A stretch of DNA of 64,000 bases. Source: Asticcacaulis sp. AND118. GTDB lineage: Bacteria; Pseudomonadota; Alphaproteobacteria; Caulobacterales; Caulobacteraceae. The notes under the pieces are model-generated. The model did not search any database and was not told where the DNA came from. It saw only the letters and a program-made list of their open reading frames with translations. Below, piece by piece: positions 17,163 to 26,018 of the stretch (position 1 is the stretch's first letter; each line of letters opens with the position of its first letter). Location: the NCBI RefSeq assembly GCF_020535245.1, contig NZ_CP084910.1, positions 2,704,501 to 2,768,500 on the forward strand, in the 5' to 3' direction. Made by a program: the position numbers and the translations under genes.

Positions 17163-18035
17163 ATGAAACTCGTCCGTTTTGGCCCGAAGGGTCAGGAAAA
17201 ACCCGGCGTGATCGACGCCGAAGGCAAGCTGCGCGACCTGTCCTCGGTCGTTGCCGACATCACCCCCGAAGAAGTCCGCCTGTCGAAGCTGGCCGGCCTG
17301 AAGGCCACCGACGTCGCCGCCCTGCCGGTCGTCGAAGGCGAGCAACGCTTCGGCGTGCCGGTCAACAAGATCGGCAAGATCATCGCCGTCGGCCTCAACT
17401 ATGCCGACCACGCCGCCGAGTCGAACCTGCCGGTGCCGCCTGAGCCCATCTTCTTCACCAAGGCCGTCACCTCGCTGACCGGCCCGAATGACGACGTGAT
17501 GAAGCCGCGCGATGCGACCAAGATGGACTGGGAAGTCGAGTTGGGCCTGATCATCGGTAAGACCTGCCGTTACGTCGAAGAATCCGACGCGCTGAACCAC
17601 GTCGCCGGCTACGTGCTGGTCAACGACGTGTCCGAGCGCGCCTTCCAGAAAGAACGCGGCACGCAGTGGGTCAAGGGTAAGGGCTGCGACACCTTCTGCC
17701 CGACCGGCCCGTGGCTGGTCACGCCGGAAGAGATCGGTGACGTGCATAACCTCGACATGTTCCTCAACGTCAACGGCCAGCGCATGCAGACCGGCAACAC
17801 GAAGACCCTGATTTTCAACGTCGCCCACTGCATCAGCTACATCTCGCGCTTCATCACCCTGCAACCGGGCGATCTGGTCATCACCGGCACGCCTCCGGGC
17901 GTCGGCGAAGGCAAGAAGCCGAACGCCATCTATCTGAATGCCGGTGACACCATGCACCTCGGCATCTCCGGCCTCGGCGAGCAGCGCCAGACCGTCGTGC
18001 CGTTCTCGCTCGAAAATCAGGAGATCATCGACTAA
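17163..18035 (+). CDS. 2,4-diketo-3-deoxy-L-rhamnonate hydrolase, FAH family
   Basis: 290 aa fumarylacetoacetate-hydrolase protein. The N-terminal lid is MKLVRFGPKGQEKPGVIDAE. The catalytic core has VGLNYADHAAESNLPVPPEP, DWEVELGLIIGKTCRYV (metal-binding Glu), VLVNDVSERAFQKERG and LVITGTPPGVGEGKKP. In the LRA pathway the LRA6-type hydrolase splits 2,4-diketo-3-deoxy-L-rhamnonate to pyruvate and L-lactate. Position between rhamnonate dehydratase and the SDR, with a one-base stop/start overlap to the latter, supports that role over the other FAH activities. Confidence 0.88.
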   Translation: MKLVRFGPKGQEKPGVIDAEGKLRDLSSVVADITPEEVRLSKLAGLKATDVAALPVVEGEQRFGVPVNKIGKIIAVGLNYADHAAESNLPVPPEPIFFTKAVTSLTGPNDDVMKPRDATKMDWEVELGLIIGKTCRYVEESDALNHVAGYVLVNDVSERAFQKERGTQWVKGKGCDTFCPTGPWLVTPEEIGDVHNLDMFLNVNGQRMQTGNTKTLIFNVAHCISYISRFITLQPGDLVITGTPPGVGEGKKPNAIYLNAGDTMHLGISGLGEQRQTVVPFSLENQEIID

Positions 18036-18781
18036 TGGCATACGCTGGACGTTTTAACGATCGCTGCGCCGTCATCACCGGCGCCGCCGGTGGCCTCGGT
18101 AAGGCTGCCGCCGCTCGCATCATCGCCGAAGGCGGCAAGGTCGTCCTGTGGGACCTGAACGCCGAAATGCTCGAAGCCACGGCCAAGGAAATCGGCGCCG
18201 CCGGTTTTGTGGCTCTGGACGTGTCGAAGCTGGAAGAGGTTTCGGCCGCGGCTAAGAAGTCGGCTGAAATCCTCGGCAAGATCGACATTCTGGTCGCTTC
18301 GGCGGGCATCACCGGCGCAACCGTGCCGGTGTGGGAATTCCCGGTCGATTCGTGGCTTAAGGTCATGGATATCAATCTCAACGGCCTGTTCTACTGCAAC
18401 CGTGAGATCATCCCCTTCATGCTCGAAAACGGCTATGGCCGCATCGTCAACGTCGCTTCGGTGGCGGGCAAGGAAGGCAATCCCAACGCCTCGGCCTACT
18501 CGGCGTCCAAGGCGGGCGTGATCGGCTTCACCAAGAGCCTCGGCAAGGAACTGGCCACCAAGGGCATCATCGTCAACGCCCTGACCCCGGCTACGTTCGA
18601 GTCGCCGATCCTGGCGCAACTGCCGCAGAGCCAGGTCGACTACATGCGCTCGAAAATCCCGATGGGACGTCTGGGCATTGTCGATGAATCGGCAGCGATG
18701 GTCTGCTTCATGGCGTCGGAAGAGTGCTCGTTCACAACGGCTTCGGTGTTCGATACGTCGGGCGGTCGCACGACCTACTAA
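18035..18781 (+). CDS. 2-keto-3-deoxy-L-rhamnonate 4-dehydrogenase, SDR family
   Basis: 248 aa short-chain dehydrogenase with TGAAGGLGKAAAARI (cofactor loop, about residues 14-28), LVASAGITGATVPVW, NVASVAGKEGNPNAS and the YSASKAG active site at about residues 152-158. NAG of the common motif is changed to SAG. It likely oxidises 2-keto-3-deoxy-L-rhamnonate at C4, feeding the diketo-hydrolase encoded just upstream. The ATG overlaps the previous stop (TAATG). A related SDR acts on L-fucose-derived acid, so fuconate is the main alternative substrate. The rhamnonate dehydratase and rhamnose dehydrogenase nearby favour rhamnose. Confidence 0.87.
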   Translation: MAYAGRFNDRCAVITGAAGGLGKAAAARIIAEGGKVVLWDLNAEMLEATAKEIGAAGFVALDVSKLEEVSAAAKKSAEILGKIDILVASAGITGATVPVWEFPVDSWLKVMDINLNGLFYCNREIIPFMLENGYGRIVNVASVAGKEGNPNASAYSASKAGVIGFTKSLGKELATKGIIVNALTPATFESPILAQLPQSQVDYMRSKIPMGRLGIVDESAAMVCFMASEECSFTTASVFDTSGGRTTY

Positions 18782-18790
18782 ACTAAAAAT

Positions 18791-18947
18791 CCTCCTCCCC
18801 TGCGCAAGCGGGGGAGGTGGCATCGCAAGCCCTTCTTGAGGGCGCGTCGATGACGGAGGGGGCCAACCCTCCAGCCATGCCCCCTCCGTCGCGGACTTCG
18901 CCTTTCGGCGAACGCCGCGCCACCTCCCCCGCTTCGCAAGGGAGGAT
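18791..18947. repeat. Palindromic intergenic repeat (type A)
   Basis: CCTCCTCCCCTGCGCAAGCG at the left and CCCCCGCTTCGCAAGGGAGG at the right form the outer inverted arms, with CGACGGAGGGGG-type inner arms. Copies or relatives lie at 29311-29400, 36088-36233 and 54756-54936. It ends 6 bp before the GGAGGA ribosome site of the lactonase gene. Confidence 0.85.
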
Positions 18948-18965
18948 AAATACGGAGGAATGCTC

Positions 18966-19874
18966 ATGACCAAACTCCCCTTTATCGACGCCCATATCCA
19001 CCTGTGGGATCTCGATCATCTGCGTTACGGCTGGCTCTCGGCTCCGTTCGACGATTCCGGCGTTAACGGCTCGACCGAAGCCATCGCCCAGACCTACCTC
19101 CCCTCGCATTACCAGACCGACGCCACCGGCTTTGACGTGCGCGGCACGGTGCATATCGACGCCGGTGCGCACGCCGATGATGCCCTGGCCGAAACCGAGT
19201 GGCTGCAGAAGCTGCATGAACAGACCGGTCTGCCTACTGCCATCGTCGCCTTTGCCGGCCTGAACGATCCGAAGGTTGAAGCCCTGCTGGAAGCCCACAC
19301 GCGCTACTCCGCCGTGCGCGGCATCCGCCACATTCTCAACTGGCACCCCAACCGCTATTTCAGCTACACGCCCGCCAATCTGCTCGACGACCCGCAGTGG
19401 CAAGCAGGCTATGCGCTGCTGGCCAAGTACGGCCTGTCCTTCGACCTGCAAATCTACGAAAACCAGATGGCGGCCTCGGCGGCGCTGGCGGCAAAGCATC
19501 CGGATATTCCGATAATGCTCAACCACGCGGGTATGCCGGTCGATGACGGTGACGGCCACCTGAGCCGCTGGGAAGCCGGGTTGAGGGCACTCGCGGCTCA
19601 GCCCAATGTCTCGGTCAAGATTTCCGGCATGGGCTTCGCCGATCGCCAATGGACGACGGACTCGATCCGTCCGCTGGTGCTGACTGTCATCGACATCTTC
19701 GGCACCGACCGCGTGATGTTCGCTTCCGACGTGCCGACCGACAAGCTGTTCTCGGACTACAAGACCATCATGGAGTCGTTCGACGCGGTGACGAAGGACT
19801 TTTCCGACGACGAACGCCGGGCCATGTTCGCCGGCAATGCCAACCGCCTCTACCGTCTGGGCCTGACGCTGTAA
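18966..19874 (+). CDS. L-rhamnono-1,4-lactonase, amidohydrolase family
   Basis: 302 aa TIM-barrel amidohydrolase. DAHIHLWDLDHLRYGWL at residues 8-24 is the metal-binding HxH motif of the L-fuconolactonase / rhamnonolactonase group. MLNHAGMPVDDGDG and FASDVPTDKLF carry the later His and Asp. It hydrolyses the lactone made by rhamnose dehydrogenase to L-rhamnonate. Two in-frame ATGs exist (18960 and 18966), and the second is chosen because GGAGGA at 18954 is then at normal spacing. It is the last gene of the plus-strand rhamnose run, separated from the SDR by a type A repeat. Confidence 0.88.
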   Translation: MTKLPFIDAHIHLWDLDHLRYGWLSAPFDDSGVNGSTEAIAQTYLPSHYQTDATGFDVRGTVHIDAGAHADDALAETEWLQKLHEQTGLPTAIVAFAGLNDPKVEALLEAHTRYSAVRGIRHILNWHPNRYFSYTPANLLDDPQWQAGYALLAKYGLSFDLQIYENQMAASAALAAKHPDIPIMLNHAGMPVDDGDGHLSRWEAGLRALAAQPNVSVKISGMGFADRQWTTDSIRPLVLTVIDIFGTDRVMFASDVPTDKLFSDYKTIMESFDAVTKDFSDDERRAMFAGNANRLYRLGLTL

Positions 19875-19903
19875 TGGCCAATGGATATGGTTAATGATTC
19901 CTT

Positions 19904-19945
19904 CACCGGCGCGGCCTAACGTCTGCAAAGACGTCCCCGCCGGTG
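19904..19945 (+). promoter_or_regulatory. Nested hairpin overlapping the ribosome site of the GT41-like gene
   Basis: CACCGGCG (19904-19911) pairs with CGCCGGTG (19938-19945), enclosing a second stem ACGTCT/AGACGT with a GCAA loop. The right arm overlaps the GGTGGAG ribosome site of the following gene (ATG 19955). It could limit translation or mark the end of the rhamnose transcript. Confidence 0.5.
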
Positions 19946-19954
19946 GAGTAAATC

Positions 19955-21688
19955 ATGAGCGCCGTAGATCCCGCCGTTCTGGAACGCGTGACGCACCTGT
20001 TCAATCAGGGCAAGGACGCCTTGCAGGACGGCATCGGCGCCACGGCGCTGAGAGCCTTTCGGACGCTGGCCGACGAAAACCCGCATTCCTTCGAAGTCTG
20101 GTACTGGGTCTACAGCGCCGCACTGTGCGCCGGTGACGACGAAATGGCGCGCAAGGCCATAGACACTGCCGTCCTGCTGCACGGCATCGAACTGATGCCC
20201 GGCATCGAGGTGGATGTCGCCCGCTTCGACCGCGATGCCGCTTACGATCAGCAACTGTTCGAGACCTGCTACGCCAGCCACTATGTGGGTCTGGCCTCGG
20301 TCTTCGGAAAGCGCGCGCGCGACCTCGGTATCCGCACGCCCGACATGCTGGTGCGCTACGCCCTCTCGCTGCAACATCAGGGCCGCGCCGTCGAAGCCAA
20401 CGAAGCCTTCGCCGCCGCCTACAATGCCCACCCCGCCGCCAACGTGGCGCAGTTTTATCTCTATTCGCTGTTCCATGTGCCCAACGGCGTGCAGCGCTAC
20501 GCCTCCGAAGCGCGCGCCTGGGCTAGGAATTTTGCAGATTTCGAAGCGGCTGAGCGCATAGCGCCCCGGTCGCTGGACGGCCGACGCCTGAAGGTTGCAT
20601 ATGTCGCGCCTAACTTCTCGAAAACCCAGCTTTACCAGTTCATCCTGCCGATTTTGAAAAATCACGATCCGGATTTTATCGAAATTACTCTGTACACGGC
20701 AGATACTAATACAGAGACGCCATTGCCGTGTAACCGCATGGTCTCCATCGGGCATCTCAACGACACCGACGCCGCTGAACTGATCCGCAAAGACGCTCAG
20801 GACATATTGATCGACACCTGGGGGCATACGGCCGGCAGCCGTCTCGGTATTTTCGCGCGCCGCGCCGCGCCGGTGCAGGTGGCATGGATAAACTTCGTTC
20901 AGACCACCGGTCTGTCGCAAATGGATTATGTTCTGCACTCGGACTCGATGGACGCGCCCGGCACGGCAGAACTGTTTACCGAAACCGTCTGGTCGATGGG
21001 TGACATCACCATCCCTTATCGTCCGACCATGCAGCGCCTGCCCGATGTGCCGCCCCCCGCTCTTACCAATGGTTTCGTTACCTTCGGATGCTTCAATCAC
21101 CCCGCCAAAATCAGCAACGAAAGCGTCGCCGCCTGGGCGCGCATCCTGATCAGTAAGCCAGACGCGGTGCTGCTCATGAAGTACAACTACTTCCTGGACC
21201 CCATCGTACAACGCACGTTCCGCGCCCGCTTCGCGGCCTATGGCGTGGACGACGGGCGGATCCTTTTCGAAGGTCATTCAAAGGGTATAGAATACGCCGA
21301 GTCGTACCAGCGTATCGACCTGATGCTCGACCCGTCGCCCTGCCCCGGAGGCACGACCAGTTGCGACGCTGTGGCCAATGGCGTGCCGGTCCTCACTCTG
21401 GCGGGCGACGACTTCTATTCGCGCGTCGGTATTCAGGTCGTGGCCGTTTCGGGCCTGCCTGAACTGGTGGCCAGAAGCTGGGACGACTATGTGGCGCGTG
21501 CCGTGGCGCTGGCGCATAATATCGAGGCGTTGACGGAAATCCGGGCGCGCACCCGGCCGGGCTTCGAAGCCTCGGCGCTTCGCGACGAAGCGGGCTTTAC
21601 CCGCAGGCTGGAAGAGGTCTTCCGCAAAATGCACGAACGCGCGCAGTGGGCGTTCGCAGACAGAGCGCTGGGCAGCCTGGCGTCATGA
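19955..21688 (+). CDS. TPR-containing GT41-like (OGT/SPINDLY-type) glycosyltransferase
   Basis: 577 aa, no signal peptide. Residues 1 to about 190 are helical TPR-like repeats (LFNQGKDALQDGIGATALRA, LVRYALSLQHQGRAVEANEA). From about residue 205 the C-terminal part matches the GT-B catalytic region of OGT-like proteins: LKVAYVAPNFSKTQLYQF, DILIDTWGHTAGSRLGIFAR, VQVAWINFVQTTGL, FVTFGCFNHPAKISNE and LMLDPSPCPGGTTSCDAVAN. Relatives include Caulobacter FlmG, which sugars flagellin, and HMW1C-type N-glycosyltransferases. It overlaps the GNAT gene and leads a four-gene run. The acceptor protein and donor sugar are unknown. Confidence 0.85.
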   Translation: MSAVDPAVLERVTHLFNQGKDALQDGIGATALRAFRTLADENPHSFEVWYWVYSAALCAGDDEMARKAIDTAVLLHGIELMPGIEVDVARFDRDAAYDQQLFETCYASHYVGLASVFGKRARDLGIRTPDMLVRYALSLQHQGRAVEANEAFAAAYNAHPAANVAQFYLYSLFHVPNGVQRYASEARAWARNFADFEAAERIAPRSLDGRRLKVAYVAPNFSKTQLYQFILPILKNHDPDFIEITLYTADTNTETPLPCNRMVSIGHLNDTDAAELIRKDAQDILIDTWGHTAGSRLGIFARRAAPVQVAWINFVQTTGLSQMDYVLHSDSMDAPGTAELFTETVWSMGDITIPYRPTMQRLPDVPPPALTNGFVTFGCFNHPAKISNESVAAWARILISKPDAVLLMKYNYFLDPIVQRTFRARFAAYGVDDGRILFEGHSKGIEYAESYQRIDLMLDPSPCPGGTTSCDAVANGVPVLTLAGDDFYSRVGIQVVAVSGLPELVARSWDDYVARAVALAHNIEALTEIRARTRPGFEASALRDEAGFTRRLEEVFRKMHERAQWAFADRALGSLAS

Positions 21689-22245
21689 ACGGGATCGGAC
21701 CAGTTCTGGAAAGCCCGCGCCTGATCCTGCGCCCGCCTGCAGCCGAAGATTTCGAGGGATTCAAAACCTTCCATGCGGATGCGCGCGTTATGACCTATCT
21801 CGGTGGGCCTTCCGGGCCGGCCATAGCCTGGCGCTCGATGCGCTACATGGCCGGGTTGTGGCAGATGGACGGCTTCGCCATGTTCAGCATCATCGAGAAG
21901 GCTTCCGGACAATGGATCGGCCGTGGCGGCCCTATTCGGCCTTATGACTGGCCCGGCGTCGAGGTCGGCTGGGGCCTGTTGCCGGACTGGTGGGGCAAGG
22001 GGCTGGCGTTGGAAGCCACGGCAATGGCCACAGAGTTTGCGTTCACCCAACTGGGGCTGGACGCAGTGGTGCACACTATCGATCCGCGTAACGACGAATC
22101 GGCGCGTCTGGCGACGCGGCTGGGCTCGCGCCGCGAAGGCCCCGTCAAGCTACCGGAACCCTATGTCGATACGACGGTCGATCTGTGGAGACAGACGGCT
22201 GAGGAATGGCGCGTAAACCGCACGCGCTTCGATTTTATACTGTAA
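21685..22245 (+). CDS. GNAT acetyltransferase, RimJ/RimL type
   Basis: 186 aa from ATG 21685, overlapping the glycosyltransferase stop by 4 bp (ATGA). Family text: ESPRLILRPPAAEDFEGFKT at the start, VEVGWGLLPDWWGKGLALEA as the acetyl-CoA loop, and HTIDPRNDESARLATRLGS at the end. These enzymes acetylate N-termini of proteins or amino groups of sugars. Being translationally coupled to the GT41-like gene, it may acetylate the same glycan or target, comparable with FlmH in Caulobacter flagellin modification. That link is inference. Confidence 0.85.
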   Translation: MNGIGPVLESPRLILRPPAAEDFEGFKTFHADARVMTYLGGPSGPAIAWRSMRYMAGLWQMDGFAMFSIIEKASGQWIGRGGPIRPYDWPGVEVGWGLLPDWWGKGLALEATAMATEFAFTQLGLDAVVHTIDPRNDESARLATRLGSRREGPVKLPEPYVDTTVDLWRQTAEEWRVNRTRFDFIL

Positions 22246-22275
22246 TGTCAACCCTGTGATTCGCCGAAACCCCGT

Positions 22276-23067
22276 ATGACTGGTCTCAAACCCGCAGACA
22301 TTTTCGCTACCGAACTGGACGAACAGGGGTGGTCGCTATTTCCGGATCTGCTGCCGGTCGAGACGGTGCAGGCCCTGCGCGAAGACTGCCTGAAATGGGT
22401 CGATATCTGCCGTGGTTATCAGATGCGCAACGGCATAAATGCCGATGGCGACGGCACGGCCCACCACTCGATCGGCGCGGGCGATTCCATCGACGCCTTC
22501 ATCGACAGCCACCTATTCGATGCCCATTTCCAACAGTTCTTCTCAGGTGCGCCCTATATTCTCCACGCCTGCAATCCGGTCGGCGGTTTCCCGGCGCGAC
22601 GCAACTATGTGCACAATATTCACCGCGACGTGCGCACTTTCATTCCCGCCTACAATATGCGCATGAACGTACTGGTCATGCTGGATGACTTCACCGAAGA
22701 GAACGGTGCGACACACGTGCTGTCGGGTTCGCACCGCCGGGCGGAAATGCCATCCGAGGCTGAATTCGACGCCGGTTTCGAGCGCCTGACGGGCAAGGCC
22801 GGCAGCGTGGTCCTATTCAACTCCTACCTCTGGCATCGCGGCGGGCTGAACCGCACAGAGAGCCCGCGCGTGGCCTTGACACTCAGCTATGGCCCCGCCT
22901 TCATCAAGCCGCAGATGGACTATGCCCGTCTGCTTGGCGAAGACCACGGCCGGACCTTGAGCGAACAGACAAGGCAGGTCCTGGGTTATAATTCACGGGT
23001 GCCGACGACGCTGGACGAATGGTACAGACCGGCGCCGGACCGCCTCTATCACGGAAATCAGGGATAA
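22276..23067 (+). CDS. PhyH-family Fe(II)/2-oxoglutarate dioxygenase
   Basis: 263 aa double-stranded beta-helix protein. The iron triad is visible: His116-x-Asp118 in NIHRDVRTF and His187 in SYLWHRGGLN, with the 2-oxoglutarate Arg198 in TESPRVAL. NVLVMLDDFTEENGATHVLS is typical of phytanoyl-CoA dioxygenase relatives that hydroxylate small molecules or glycans. It lies 30 bp after the GNAT gene and 5 bp before the methyltransferase. It probably hydroxylates a sugar or lipid made or transferred by the same cluster. The substrate cannot be read from sequence. Confidence 0.88.
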   Translation: MTGLKPADIFATELDEQGWSLFPDLLPVETVQALREDCLKWVDICRGYQMRNGINADGDGTAHHSIGAGDSIDAFIDSHLFDAHFQQFFSGAPYILHACNPVGGFPARRNYVHNIHRDVRTFIPAYNMRMNVLVMLDDFTEENGATHVLSGSHRRAEMPSEAEFDAGFERLTGKAGSVVLFNSYLWHRGGLNRTESPRVALTLSYGPAFIKPQMDYARLLGEDHGRTLSEQTRQVLGYNSRVPTTLDEWYRPAPDRLYHGNQG

Positions 23068-23072
23068 CCGAC

Positions 23073-23801
23073 ATGCCGACACGCGACTTCAATCAGGAAG
23101 CCCGATCTCTGACCGATAAGAAGTACAATTATGATTTCGACGGCATCGTGCGCCAGTACATGATGCGCGCATTCGAGCCGTTTTTCGGGCCCGGGCCGGC
23201 ACTGGAGCTGGGGTGTTATGAAGGCGATTCGACGCTGGAACTGGTGCGTTATTTCGATGATCTGACGGTCGTCGAGGCCTCTTCCGAAGCGCTGGATGTC
23301 GCGCGGTCACGCGTACAGGGCAATGTGCGTTTCATTCAGTCGGTATTCGAAGACCTGGAACCCGGACAGCTTTACGACACCATCTTCCTGATCAATACGC
23401 TGGAGCATATCGACAATTCGGTCGAGGTGCTGGCGCGTATTCGCGAATGGCTGACCGCCGAGGGGCGGCTATTTGTCCTTGTGCCCAATGCCGACGCCCC
23501 GTCGCGTCAGATTGCCGTCTATATGGGGCTGATCACGCACAACAATGCCGTCACGCCGGGCGAATGGACCCACGGCCATCGTCGCACCTATTCGTTTGAC
23601 ACGCTGAACCGCGACCTGCGCGATGCCGGCCTGAGCGTGCTGCACGCCGGCGGCATCCTGTTCAAGGGCCTGGCCAACTTCCAGATGGATAAGGCTCTGG
23701 AAGCCGGGATCATCGACATGAACTATATCGAGGGCTGCTACAAGCTGGGGCAGATTCAACCGACCCTGTGTTCCAGTATCTTCGCGGTCTGCACCCGATA
23801 G
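23073..23801 (+). CDS. SAM-dependent methyltransferase, class I
   Basis: 242 aa from ATG 23073. The frame continues upstream to 23019, but that would overlap the dioxygenase. SAM-binding motif I is ALELGCYEGDSTLELV, acidic motif II is LTVVEASSEAL, and motif post-I is LYDTIFLINTLEHIDNSVEV. The C-terminal part (THGHRRTYSFDTLNRDLRDA) resembles methyltransferases found in polysaccharide or sugar-modification clusters. It ends the plus-strand run of the putative glycan module and is convergent with the FemAB-like gene, whose stop lies 1 bp away. Confidence 0.87.
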   Translation: MPTRDFNQEARSLTDKKYNYDFDGIVRQYMMRAFEPFFGPGPALELGCYEGDSTLELVRYFDDLTVVEASSEALDVARSRVQGNVRFIQSVFEDLEPGQLYDTIFLINTLEHIDNSVEVLARIREWLTAEGRLFVLVPNADAPSRQIAVYMGLITHNNAVTPGEWTHGHRRTYSFDTLNRDLRDAGLSVLHAGGILFKGLANFQMDKALEAGIIDMNYIEGCYKLGQIQPTLCSSIFAVCTR

Positions 23802-23802
23802 C

Positions 23803-24690
23803 CTAACCGCGATAAGCGGGGAAAAAACCCGGCGGTTTGCCGGCGCTAAGGCGGGCATAGGCTTCGGCATCGAGGATTTGGCCGCAAATATGCGCCGTGA
23901 TCTCGGCATTGGCAAAGCCCTGCTTGAAGGCAAACAGCCCGCCGCCGTCCGCCCCGGAAGCGCCTGAGCCTCCGCCCAGATTTATCACGCCCTGCCCGGC
24001 AAAGGCCGTGATGGCGGCGTCGTAAAGCGCGAAGGCGGCACTGTTGGCGTAGCCCGTTTCATCGCAGGCCGTCAGGTGGTTATAGACCACGCCGTCCTGC
24101 GCAAACCACAGTGTCATGCCGACGATTTGTCCGTCCACGGAAGCGGTAAAAGCCGACAGGCCCGGTATGGCCGCCAGTCGGTCGAAGTAGGGTGCGCGAA
24201 AATCGGCCATACCCGTAATGCCGCGGTGCGCGACCAACCTCGCATAGAGACGTTTCCAATCGTCGAGCCAGGGCGACAGCCGGCCCTGCATTATCTGGCA
24301 ACGACGATAACCCCGGCGAATGCGCTCGCGATGGTGACGGCTGGGGGCATAGGGCCCGTCAATCAGCAGATGCGTTTTGAATTCGGTCCAATGCGAAAAA
24401 TGCCGCGACAGGACCTGCAGTGGCAGCCGATGCAAAGGATCGGGCACCATAACGACACTGATCAGGCCCTCTGCCTGCAATTGCGTCAGACCGGCTGCCA
24501 GATCGGCTGAGACGCTCAAAGGGGTGAGAGGATAGCTGCCGACCGCATCATATCCACCGCCCGCTATCGGACGTTTCAGGCACGCCGAGCCCCAGTCCGG
24601 CACCCATAGCGCCTGTCCCTCCGTCGGGCCTAGCGCTTCGACGTAGAAGGGATCGGCATAAGGATGTACTCCGGGCAAAAACCCGCTCAT
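23803..24690 (-). CDS. FemAB/GNAT-like (BioF2-type) acyltransferase
   Basis: 295 aa from ATG 24690 (MSGFLPGVHPYADPFYVEAL). The ATG overlaps the DegT stop (ATGA), while the longer frame to 24942 lies within that gene. LIDGPYAPSRHHRERIRRGY and FTASVDGQIVGMTLWFAQDG are typical of the double-GNAT fold of FemAB or CelD-like transferases. GVINLGGGSGASGADGGGLF followed by FKQGFAN is the usual end motif. Such proteins transfer amino-acyl or acyl groups to envelope glycans. It is translationally coupled to the DegT aminotransferase, suggesting acylation of the amino sugar that enzyme makes. Confidence 0.75.
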   Translation of the reverse strand: MSGFLPGVHPYADPFYVEALGPTEGQALWVPDWGSACLKRPIAGGGYDAVGSYPLTPLSVSADLAAGLTQLQAEGLISVVMVPDPLHRLPLQVLSRHFSHWTEFKTHLLIDGPYAPSRHHRERIRRGYRRCQIMQGRLSPWLDDWKRLYARLVAHRGITGMADFRAPYFDRLAAIPGLSAFTASVDGQIVGMTLWFAQDGVVYNHLTACDETGYANSAAFALYDAAITAFAGQGVINLGGGSGASGADGGGLFAFKQGFANAEITAHICGQILDAEAYARLSAGKPPGFFPAYRG

Positions 24691-25853
24691 GCGTCTTGGA
24701 AAAACGACTGCAGCAGGCCGGTCAGGCGCGCCACCTGAGCGTCGTCCATGGTCGCGCAATAGGGCAAACCAAGAGTGGTGGCCGCCAGATGCTCCGTGTT
24801 CGGAAGGGTGTCGCGTAGAATATCCGTAAACGCTCGCGAAGTGTGACAACCATCGCCCCACCATTGGCGGCTGTCGATATGATGGCTTTTCAGGAAAGCA
24901 ATCAGCGGCATCAGGGCCTCTTGAGGCACCCGCACCACGCAAACGCTCGACACCCAGCGCAGGCCCCAGCCCTCCTGGAACTGAACCTGCGGCACATCCT
25001 TCAGCGCGATGCGCAGCTTGAACGCCGTCTGCTGATACAGAAGCCGCGTCGAAGCCCAGTTGTCCATAGCCGACAGGGCCACAGCCGCCGCGTATTCGCT
25101 CATCTTGGCGTTCAGCGCGACCATCTGCGATTCGCGCGTGCCGTTAAAACCGAAGCTCGACAACATGCGCACCCTCAGCGCGAAATCCGCATTCGGGCAG
25201 ACGATATAACCGCCCTCGCCCACCCCCAGCGACTTGGTGGCGTGCACACTGACGGCCATGGGAAACGGCGCTTCGGTCAGGCTGTCATGCGCGGCGGCGG
25301 CATCGACGACGACCCTGACGCCGGTCCGGGCCTGAAACTGAGCCCATCCCTCGACATCCAGCGGCGCGCCGTGCGCGCAGACCGGGATAAGGGCGCGTAC
25401 CTCGCCGGGGGCACGAGACAGAACGGTCTGACACATCTGCGGATCGAGCATGGCCGTTTCCGCATCGACATCGATAAACCACGGCGTCAGACCCGCCGCC
25501 AGCACCGCATGAGCCGTGGCCACGAAGGTCCAGGACGGTAGGGCGCAGACCGAGCCCTTGGGCAGGTTCAGCGCCATCAAAGCCAGCAGCAGCGCCGACG
25601 TGCCGCTCGACGCGGTCACCGCATGGGCGTCAGGACCGAGACGCTCGGCCAGCCGCTTTTCCAGTTCGCACACCAGCGGGCCGAAATTGGAATAGTGCCG
25701 CGAGGCATCGATGTGATCGAGATAGGGGGCGATGGCCGAAGCCGGCGGCATATGCGGCCGCGCGACGGGGAGCCAGTCGTGCGCAGGCGCGGGCGGGGTG
25801 AACTGAACTCTGGCGGTGCTGCGCATGGACGTGTCCTCGGCGAAGGCCTTCAC
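24687..25853 (-). CDS. DegT/DnrJ/EryC1-type PLP-dependent sugar aminotransferase
   Basis: 388 aa, normal length for the family. PLP-site residues are visible: ASSGTSALLLALMAL (about 81-95), Asp184 in VVVDAAAAHD and Lys207 in SVHATKSLGVGEGG. SSFGFNGTRESQMVALNAKM matches the NGK segment of NDP-sugar aminotransferases. It would install an amino group on a keto-sugar nucleotide. A second start at 25826 is possible. With the coupled FemAB-like gene it faces the GT41-like run, so the two mini-operons may build and attach one modified amino sugar. That is inference. Confidence 0.85.
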   Translation of the reverse strand: MKAFAEDTSMRSTARVQFTPPAPAHDWLPVARPHMPPASAIAPYLDHIDASRHYSNFGPLVCELEKRLAERLGPDAHAVTASSGTSALLLALMALNLPKGSVCALPSWTFVATAHAVLAAGLTPWFIDVDAETAMLDPQMCQTVLSRAPGEVRALIPVCAHGAPLDVEGWAQFQARTGVRVVVDAAAAHDSLTEAPFPMAVSVHATKSLGVGEGGYIVCPNADFALRVRMLSSFGFNGTRESQMVALNAKMSEYAAAVALSAMDNWASTRLLYQQTAFKLRIALKDVPQVQFQEGWGLRWVSSVCVVRVPQEALMPLIAFLKSHHIDSRQWWGDGCHTSRAFTDILRDTLPNTEHLAATTLGLPYCATMDDAQVARLTGLLQSFFQDA

Positions 25854-26018
25854 TGTGTCTAAACATGGTTAACAAACCGTATTAGGCGCTCCCTCGTCGG
25901 GGCCGCGCATTTGGTTTGGATCGCAACGAAATGTGTCTTTTCAGGTATTTAGAGCTATGCCCATCATCGGTATACGGGAATTTTATTGACGCCGCCGGGG
26001 GCAGGCTATAGCTGAGCC

